Positions 58,625 to 64,000 of a stretch of DNA of 64,000 nucleotides are shown one piece after another (positions within the stretch are counted from its first letter, which is position 1; every line of letters starts with the position of its first letter). This stretch comes from Bacteroidales bacterium (GTDB lineage Bacteria > Bacteroidota > Bacteroidia > Bacteroidales > UBA3824): contig JAEERW010000003.1 in NCBI GenBank assembly GCA_016286055.1, positions 124,001 through 188,000 on the forward strand, given 5' to 3'. A model generated the notes under the pieces. It did no database searches. It saw nothing but the letters and a program-made list of their open reading frames with translations, and was not told the DNA's origin. The translations under genes and the position numbers were made by a program.

Positions 58625-59821
58625 TTAGTCCACTTGTAAAAAGCAACTGTCGCCGTAGCTCAAAAAACGGAAGTTGTTGTCCAAGGCGTATTTGTAAATA
58701 TCTTTCCAAACGTTTCCAATAGCTGCTGATACTAATAATAAAAGTGTGCTTTCGGGTTGATGAAAGTTTGTTATAATATTGTTGACCACCCTATAGCGGT
58801 ATCCTGGACATATCATTATGCCTGTGGATGCCTTGTACACTGGGGTATTGGAGCGTTCCATCACCTTTAATATATTAGATAGTGCTTCGGTTAAAGTGAG
58901 TGTTGATGGCAAGTTGTAACATTCCCATTGACTAAGATGTTCGCAAGTGTCTGATGTTTCGAGTTTTACACCTATCCAATATAGACTTTCGAGGGTACGA
59001 ACCGAAGTGGTGCCCACGGCGGTTATCTTTCCTTGGTATTTGATGAGGTCTTCTACCACTTGCTTATTAACAGCAAAAAACTCGCGGTGCATCTCGTGTT
59101 CACCTATGGTTTCGGTTTTCACGGGCTTGAATGTGCCTGCTCCAACATGCAAAGTAAGTTCGTCTATCTTGGTTTTCAGGCTTTTAAGCAATTCAGGGCT
59201 AAAGTGCAAGCCAGCAGTAGGAGCCGCAACCGACCCTTTGAAATGTGAATAAACTGTTTGATAATCAATGCTGTCTGACTCTTCGGCCTTCCTATTCAAA
59301 TAGGGTGGGATAGGAATGCTGCCTGCTGCGTCGATAATTTCAGAAAACGAATAACCACCTGTCCACGAGAATTTTGCAACAATTTCACCGCCCGAAACTT
59401 CTAACTTTTCGGCAGTAAGGGTGGTTTCGCCGTTGGCACATTGAAGAGTACGTGTGAGGTTGAAATTTTTCCAACGTTTAAGATTTCCAGCAAGACAACG
59501 CCACATACAGCTATCCTTGGATGCAAAATTTGAGTCGTAATCGGAAGGAGTGTGCGGTTCTAGGCAGAATATTTCAATTCTTGCGCCGTTTTGGGTGAAA
59601 AATTCCAAGCGAGCGGGAATCACCTTAGTATTGTTCACCACCATCAATCCGTCGTCGGGTAGGAGAGAGCCAATGTTGGAAAAGATGTCCTCTGAAATTT
59701 GTTTGTCTTTGTATATCAATAGTTTGCATTTGTCACGCTCTTTCAACGGAAACTTTGCAATACGTTCGTCGGGCAGTGGATAGTTGAAATCTGCAATACG
59801 TATGTTGCCTGGTTGATTCAT
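58625..59821 (-). CDS. queA: S-adenosylmethionine:tRNA ribosyltransferase-isomerase (QueA)
   Basis: A 398-residue cytoplasmic enzyme of queuosine synthesis. It transfers and isomerises the ribosyl part of SAM onto preQ1-tRNA to give epoxyqueuosine. Family blocks are FNYPLPDERIAKFPLKERD at the start, VVNNTKVIPARL, AAPTAGLHFSPELL near residue 205, LHVGAGTFKPV, AVGTTSVRTLESL and ITNFHQPESTLLLLVSA, which are all present. Its length is slightly above the usual 350. It is a single gene; no other queuosine gene is in view. Confidence 0.97.
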   Translation of the reverse strand: MNQPGNIRIADFNYPLPDERIAKFPLKERDKCKLLIYKDKQISEDIFSNIGSLLPDDGLMVVNNTKVIPARLEFFTQNGARIEIFCLEPHTPSDYDSNFASKDSCMWRCLAGNLKRWKNFNLTRTLQCANGETTLTAEKLEVSGGEIVAKFSWTGGYSFSEIIDAAGSIPIPPYLNRKAEESDSIDYQTVYSHFKGSVAAPTAGLHFSPELLKSLKTKIDELTLHVGAGTFKPVKTETIGEHEMHREFFAVNKQVVEDLIKYQGKITAVGTTSVRTLESLYWIGVKLETSDTCEHLSQWECYNLPSTLTLTEALSNILKVMERSNTPVYKASTGIMICPGYRYRVVNNIITNFHQPESTLLLLVSAAIGNVWKDIYKYALDNNFRFLSYGDSCFLQVD

Positions 59822-59966
59822 TTTATGATAATTTTTTTAGTCTTTAATTTCTTATTAATCAGTTATTTATTAATAATTATCAAAAAAATACGGTTTTAAT
59901 GGTGTTATTGACGTAAATTTTTGGCAAAAATAACTAACTTTGGCGCATGATAAAAGCAAATTAGCA

Positions 59967-61010
59967 ATGAATTTTAAAAAAGGCGACAAAGTTCGTTTTC
60001 TCAACGAAAACGACCATGGTACAATTACACGAATATTGGCAAACGGCACTGTGATGGTGCTAAATAGCGACGATTTTGAAGTTCCGGCTCGAGTGTCAGA
60101 CCTTATATTGGACTTACCGATGACACCTCAGCGCAAATCTCAGCCCGAGCCCGAAAAGCCAGCACCAAAGGAACGCACGGCACAATCAAAAACACAGCCC
60201 AAAGAGCGTAAGTTTGTGGATGTTAACGCCAACCACAACGACGATGTGTTTGAAATTCTTTCGGCATTTGTGCCCACCGATCCGCGTAAACCAGAAGAGT
60301 GCGACCTCGATTTATACCTCATAAACGACAGTCCTTACCAATTGGCGTACAACTACATAATGCCAGTAGGGCAAGCCTACGCTATGCACACCGGCATCTT
60401 GGAGCCCGACACGAAAGAGCTTTTGGAAACCATTCCTCGAATGGATCTCACCAAAATTGCATTTGTAAAATTTCAATTATTATTTGCCAAAAACGGGTTT
60501 GGCAAGATACTGCCTCCGTTTGAATGCGAGGTTAAATTGCACGCAGCCAAGTTTTTCCAAGAAAATTTCTATAAAAATAACGACTTTTTCGACGAGAAAG
60601 CAGTGGTAACATCACTTTTTACCAATTCGCCAATGGCAGAGGCTGTTAAAAATCTTGCTAATAATCCGTTGCCCAACAAAGATAAAGCACAACCTCCTGC
60701 AAAAAAATCCGTTAAACCATTGGGCGACAAAGAGGTTGTTGACCTTCATTTAGTAGAGCTTATCGACGATGAACGTGGTATGACACCAAAGGAAATACTT
60801 GATTTACAAATGAATACATTCCGCCAAAAGATGGACGAGGCAATTAAAGACCCACATCTTAAAAAGGTGGTGTTTATACACGGCAAGGGTAATGGTACTC
60901 TCAAACTTGAAATTCGTAAAGAATTGGAGCGAAAATATCGTCGTTATAGTTTCCAGGATGCTTCGTTTGAGGAGTATGGAGGCGGAGCAACTCTTGTTTA
61001 CGTAAAATAA
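59967..61010 (+). CDS. DUF2027 and Smr domain protein
   Basis: A 347-residue cytoplasmic protein. An N-terminal KOW/SH3-like start (MNFKKGDKVRFLNENDHGTI) is followed by the DUF2027 core (VFEILSAFVPTDPRKPEECDLDLYLINDS, in parts) and a C-terminal Smr domain with EVVDLHLVEL and VFIHGKGNGTLK, the DLHG/HGxG-type motifs of nicking or RNA-cleaving Smr proteins. I take the ATG at 59967, since an upstream TTG (59940) lies in the -7 box TAACTTTG (59935-59942). It is common in Bacteroidetes; the substrate is unknown. Confidence 0.9.
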   Translation: MNFKKGDKVRFLNENDHGTITRILANGTVMVLNSDDFEVPARVSDLILDLPMTPQRKSQPEPEKPAPKERTAQSKTQPKERKFVDVNANHNDDVFEILSAFVPTDPRKPEECDLDLYLINDSPYQLAYNYIMPVGQAYAMHTGILEPDTKELLETIPRMDLTKIAFVKFQLLFAKNGFGKILPPFECEVKLHAAKFFQENFYKNNDFFDEKAVVTSLFTNSPMAEAVKNLANNPLPNKDKAQPPAKKSVKPLGDKEVVDLHLVELIDDERGMTPKEILDLQMNTFRQKMDEAIKDPHLKKVVFIHGKGNGTLKLEIRKELERKYRRYSFQDASFEEYGGGATLVYVK

Positions 61011-61108
61011 AATCTCTTTTCCGAAAAAAACTATAAAAAAAACTAACGTATTATAATTTTATTCGTTACATTTGCTAAATGTTTCTACATCGATAACAAC
61101 AATAAAAA

Positions 61109-62032
61109 ATGAGACACAGATTAACACTTATAGTAGCTGCCATAATCGCATGTATAGTAGTGTTTCAGGCATGTACACCTGTAAACAACAACGGCACGGG
61201 AGCTCAAACTGCACCTCCAAACACTGATCAAGCACAGATGCTTGACCCAAACCATAGCGCACTATTAAAGTATAACGATAGGCTATTCAACGTACCTTCG
61301 CCTATACAGCTGGCAGGAGTTATTCAAAAGGTACAACTTCCTTACAATAAGGATCTTTTGAACGACGTAAACAAATACCAGAATTACACCACCACATTCA
61401 AACAAGCATTGAACCTCGGTATTTACGGCGCTAACCTCGGATATATCAATGTGTTTGAGCAACTGCCCGATGCCGCCGCTTATTTTGGCGCTATTAGAGC
61501 TTTGAGCAAGGAACTCGGCATTATGAATACATTTAATGAAGAGACCATGCAGCGCATAGAACGTAACAACGGCAACAAAGATTCGCTTCTCTATATCGCC
61601 TCTATAATGTACCGAGAATCAGATCAATACCTTATGGATGCCGAACGAAACGAAGTGGGCGCCTTGATACTTGCAGGGGGCTGGGTAGAAAGTCTTTATC
61701 TGCTTACCCACATTCAGTCGCCATCCGAGATGAAACCCGAAATCCAAGAGCTCATTGGTCAGCAAAAAGCTGCACTCAACAATCTTATCGACATTCTTCG
61801 TCCATATTACGGAGTTAGTTCTAACGAATACGACTCTTTTCTTGAAAATTTGTCGGAGCTTGCTGCTATTTTTGATGATATTATTGTTAAATATACTTTT
61901 AAATCTGTCTCCACCGACGAAGACAAGAAACTTACCATCGTGGATTCTCAAACAGAAACCATTATCGACGCTCAACATATTGAAACTATTTCGCGCAAGA
62001 TTGAACGTTTGCGCAATATGATTACTGAATAA
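61109..62032 (+). CDS. Conserved Bacteroidetes lipoprotein
   Basis: A 307-residue mostly helical lipoprotein (MRHRLTLIVAAIIACIVVFQAC; lipobox FQAC). The body is alpha-helical, with segments such as TTTFKQALNLGIYGANLGYI, VFEQLPDAAAYF and GALILAGGWVESLYLL, a pattern I have seen in conserved Bacteroidetes proteins of unknown role. It heads a rightward set with the next small secreted protein (18 bp) and the TerB-ABC gene, so the lipoprotein may serve that exporter. A TACATTTG box (61067-61074) lies upstream. Confidence 0.8.
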   Translation: MRHRLTLIVAAIIACIVVFQACTPVNNNGTGAQTAPPNTDQAQMLDPNHSALLKYNDRLFNVPSPIQLAGVIQKVQLPYNKDLLNDVNKYQNYTTTFKQALNLGIYGANLGYINVFEQLPDAAAYFGAIRALSKELGIMNTFNEETMQRIERNNGNKDSLLYIASIMYRESDQYLMDAERNEVGALILAGGWVESLYLLTHIQSPSEMKPEIQELIGQQKAALNNLIDILRPYYGVSSNEYDSFLENLSELAAIFDDIIVKYTFKSVSTDEDKKLTIVDSQTETIIDAQHIETISRKIERLRNMITE

Positions 62033-62050
62033 CACTTAAAAATTACTAAA

Positions 62051-62473
62051 ATGAATAAAACGCTGATTATCACAATATTACTTACAATTATGGCGTTCGT
62101 TTACAACGACGCCAACGCACAAGCCGACACGCTGATCAATTTCTGTGCCCAGCATATACCATCGTCGTATATCAGCGACGGCCAGGTTTATCAAACAGCA
62201 ATAGCTAAGGAAGAAACGGCTGTGTTTCACGTTACATTCTATGGGGGAACTACATATCGCGTGGCTGCATGCAGCGGTCTAAACGATGGTAACCTTCTTT
62301 TTACCGTGCGCGACACTGATGGCAACGAGATATTCGCAAATATGGACCATAAAAACGCTCCTTATTGGGATTTTCAGTTCGCATCTACGGTAAACTGCGA
62401 GATTGAGGCTATGCTCGACGATCTTGCCCCTGATTCTGGTTTCGCCATTTTGTTAATAGGTTTCAAAAACTAA
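62051..62473 (+). CDS. Small secreted protein in the ABC transporter set
   Basis: A 140-residue protein with signal MNKTLIITILLTIMAFVYND (ANAQ cleavage). The mature part is a compact beta-rich domain (TAVFHVTFYGGTTYRVAACS, then LLFTVRDTDGNEIF), conserved in Bacteroidetes next to such ABC genes as far as I can tell. It lies 18 bp after the lipoprotein and 15 bp before the ABC gene. A periplasmic partner role is likely but unproven. Confidence 0.75.
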   Translation: MNKTLIITILLTIMAFVYNDANAQADTLINFCAQHIPSSYISDGQVYQTAIAKEETAVFHVTFYGGTTYRVAACSGLNDGNLLFTVRDTDGNEIFANMDHKNAPYWDFQFASTVNCEIEAMLDDLAPDSGFAILLIGFKN

Positions 62474-62488
62474 AAACACTTCCGCGCA

Positions 62489-64000
62489 ATGAGTGAAAGC
62501 ATTTTAAAAGCGTTGATGCAATTGTTTGCTATAATCGCCGCTTCAAAGGCTCAGGCGGAACAGAACAATATTGTTGAAACTTTTCTAAGGCATGAACTTT
62601 CGCAAGAACTCGTAGACGAGTATATGGCCGTTTACAACGGGTTCTACAATCAATATAGAGGTAAACAAACCACCGACAGCAAACGCAAAAAAGCGGTGTC
62701 GCTCAGTAGCACTAAAATTCTTGTAATATGCAACGTTATCAACAAGGAACTAGTTCAGCGTCAGAAGATTATTGTGCTTGTGCGCCTTTTGGAGTTTATC
62801 AGTAGCGACCGCAACGACGAAGTGTCGCAGCAAGAATTAGAGTTTGTGCAAACCGTAGCCGAAAACATATTCATCAGCGACGAGGAGTACCGCACAATAC
62901 TTGATTTTGTGTTTAATTCTTCAAAAGCAGTACCTGATGGCGACAATATACTTTTGATTGATAATCACCACGATACCCCAAAAAATAGTCAGGCAAAGCA
63001 TCTATACAGCGAAAACCTTACCGGACAGATAATTGTGTTCGCAGTAAAGTCGGTGAATATGCACTTGTTTGTTTTCAAGGGAGTTAAAGAACTTTTGCTC
63101 AACGGTCAGGTGCTAAATCCTAACCGTGTGCATGTGTTTTCCGCAGGTTCGTCGATACGTGGCGGTAAGATTAAACCCATCTATTACAGCGATATAGTAT
63201 CAATCTACAATTATGACAAGACCAAGGCAAACATCGTATTTGAGGTCAACCGCCTCGAATACAAGTTTAATAATGGCACGGTGGGTCTTCACAGCATGAG
63301 CTTCCTTGAAAAGAGCGGGAAGATTGTAGGTATCATGGGCGCATCTGGCGCTGGTAAAACAACCCTCTTAAACGTGCTCAACGGCAATCTTAAGCCCTCG
63401 TCGGGCGAAGTACTAGTTAACGGTATCAACGTTCATAGAAACAAAGGCGAACTCGACGGACTTATCGGATACGTATCGCAAGACGACCTTTTGATAGAGG
63501 AACTTACTGTTTTTCAGAACCTTTATTATAGTGCTAAACAGTGTTTCGACAATTACTCGCGTTTTAAGCTCTACCGCACAGTGCTGAAAATGCTCAAAAA
63601 CCTCGGACTCTACGAAATTCGCAATATGCGTGTGGGCAACCCACTCAACAAACGAATCAGCGGTGGTCAGCGCAAACGTTTGAATATAGCCTTGGAACTT
63701 ATCCGCGAACCTTCCATCCTGTTTCTCGATGAACCTACTTCGGGTCTTTCGTCGCGTGACAGCGAAAATATTTTAGACCTTCTCAAAGAGTTGACTATCA
63801 AAGGAAAACTTGTGTTTGTGGTATTACATCAGCCTTCGAGCGAAATATTTAAGATGTTCGACCGTCTGATAATCCTCGATACTGGCGGATATCTTATCTA
63901 TACTGGCGACCCTGTGGAGAGTATTTCGTATTTTAAATCAAAAATACGTCAGGCCAACTGGAACGACAGCGAATGTCCCGTTTGTGGTAACGTCAACTCC
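62489..64000 (+). CDS. ABC transporter ATP-binding protein with N-terminal TerB-like region, partial
   Basis: An open frame of 504 codons from the ATG at 62489, running off the window. Residues 1-160 are helical and TerB-like (VRLLEFISSDRNDEVSQQEL). A pseudo-FHA or spacer region follows. From about 270 an ABC domain appears: Walker A GIMGASGAGKTTLLNVL, Q-loop GYVSQDDLL, signature ISGGQRKRLNIALEL and Walker B ILFLDEPTSGL. The order resembles ABCG/White-type half transporters, so membrane segments should follow outside the window. It ends a set with a lipoprotein and a secreted protein. Substrate unknown. Confidence 0.9.
   Translation, partial: MSESILKALMQLFAIIAASKAQAEQNNIVETFLRHELSQELVDEYMAVYNGFYNQYRGKQTTDSKRKKAVSLSSTKILVICNVINKELVQRQKIIVLVRLLEFISSDRNDEVSQQELEFVQTVAENIFISDEEYRTILDFVFNSSKAVPDGDNILLIDNHHDTPKNSQAKHLYSENLTGQIIVFAVKSVNMHLFVFKGVKELLLNGQVLNPNRVHVFSAGSSIRGGKIKPIYYSDIVSIYNYDKTKANIVFEVNRLEYKFNNGTVGLHSMSFLEKSGKIVGIMGASGAGKTTLLNVLNGNLKPSSGEVLVNGINVHRNKGELDGLIGYVSQDDLLIEELTVFQNLYYSAKQCFDNYSRFKLYRTVLKMLKNLGLYEIRNMRVGNPLNKRISGGQRKRLNIALELIREPSILFLDEPTSGLSSRDSENILDLLKELTIKGKLVFVVLHQPSSEIFKMFDRLIILDTGGYLIYTGDPVESISYFKSKIRQANWNDSECPVCGNVNS

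Noticed and set aside
59940-59966. TTG start for the DUF2027-Smr protein
   Set aside because: It overlaps the -7 promoter box, so it is unlikely to be in the transcript.

Overview
The window looks like a chromosomal segment of an anaerobic Bacteroidales bacterium (gut or rumen type). The reasons are the many Bacteroidetes-style lipoproteins (short signal, then SCGG-like lipobox), the -7 promoter element TAnnTTTG with a -33 TTG/TTTG about 19-20 bp upstream, an MBG plus C-terminal sorting domain on a xylanase (type IX secretion), FISUMP, DUF2807 and DHHW proteins, and moderate GC. No rRNA, tRNA or CRISPR array was recognised.

Layout. (1) 1-20.8 kb, mostly on the minus strand, is an accessory lipoprotein region. 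It holds a family of paralogous lipoproteins, several with a calcium-loop-like GDLNGDGI(K/Q)D motif and a shared NTMGRTMYFNR block. It also has two copies of a zinc-ribbon plus membrane-protein cassette, a C_GCAxxG redox-type protein, a RAYT transposase whose own reading frame carries REP-like palindromes, and an in-frame palindromic element (GTAGAGACG...CGTCTCTAC) sitting in the linkers of several lipoproteins. (2) 20.8-31.7 kb holds a porin, a beta-helix secreted protein, a GH11-like xylanase flanked by a 111-bp direct repeat, an O-acetylation cluster (two DHHW/AlgJ-like proteins, an MBOAT/AlgI protein and an SGNH hydrolase) and an OxyR-like regulator. (3) 31.9-50.8 kb is a plant-cell-wall region: serine hydrolase, alpha/beta-hydrolase lipoprotein, GH10-CE1 bifunctional xylanase/feruloyl esterase, GH43 with a ricin-type domain, an acetylxylan-esterase-associated domain protein, a hydrolase with an Asn/Gly/Lys-rich tail, a tandem CE1 double esterase and a type-B carboxylesterase. 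Interspersed are toxin-antitoxin pieces (DUF4258/YgiT-type zinc finger; antitoxin plus broken PIN toxin), an exported MTA/SAH-nucleosidase-like protein, a DUF2807 protein and two FISUMP paralogues. (4) 51-64 kb holds small, partly degraded lipoproteins with an HExxH fragment, a DUF2807-like lipoprotein translationally coupled to a PagL-like deacylase, a degenerate GH3/beta-lactamase-fold fusion, then conserved chromosomal genes: queA, a DUF2027-Smr protein, and a three-gene set ending in a TerB-ABC transporter gene that runs off the edge.

How it fits together. The GH11, GH10-CE1, GH43 and four or five esterases form a credible set for attacking arabinoxylan decorated with acetyl and feruloyl groups. 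No SusC/SusD pair lies in the window, so uptake must be encoded elsewhere. The lipoprotein array has no assignable function; its repeated gene duplication and in-frame repeat insertions are its most unusual traits. The second candidate for an undescribed system is the duplicated zinc-ribbon/membrane cassette.
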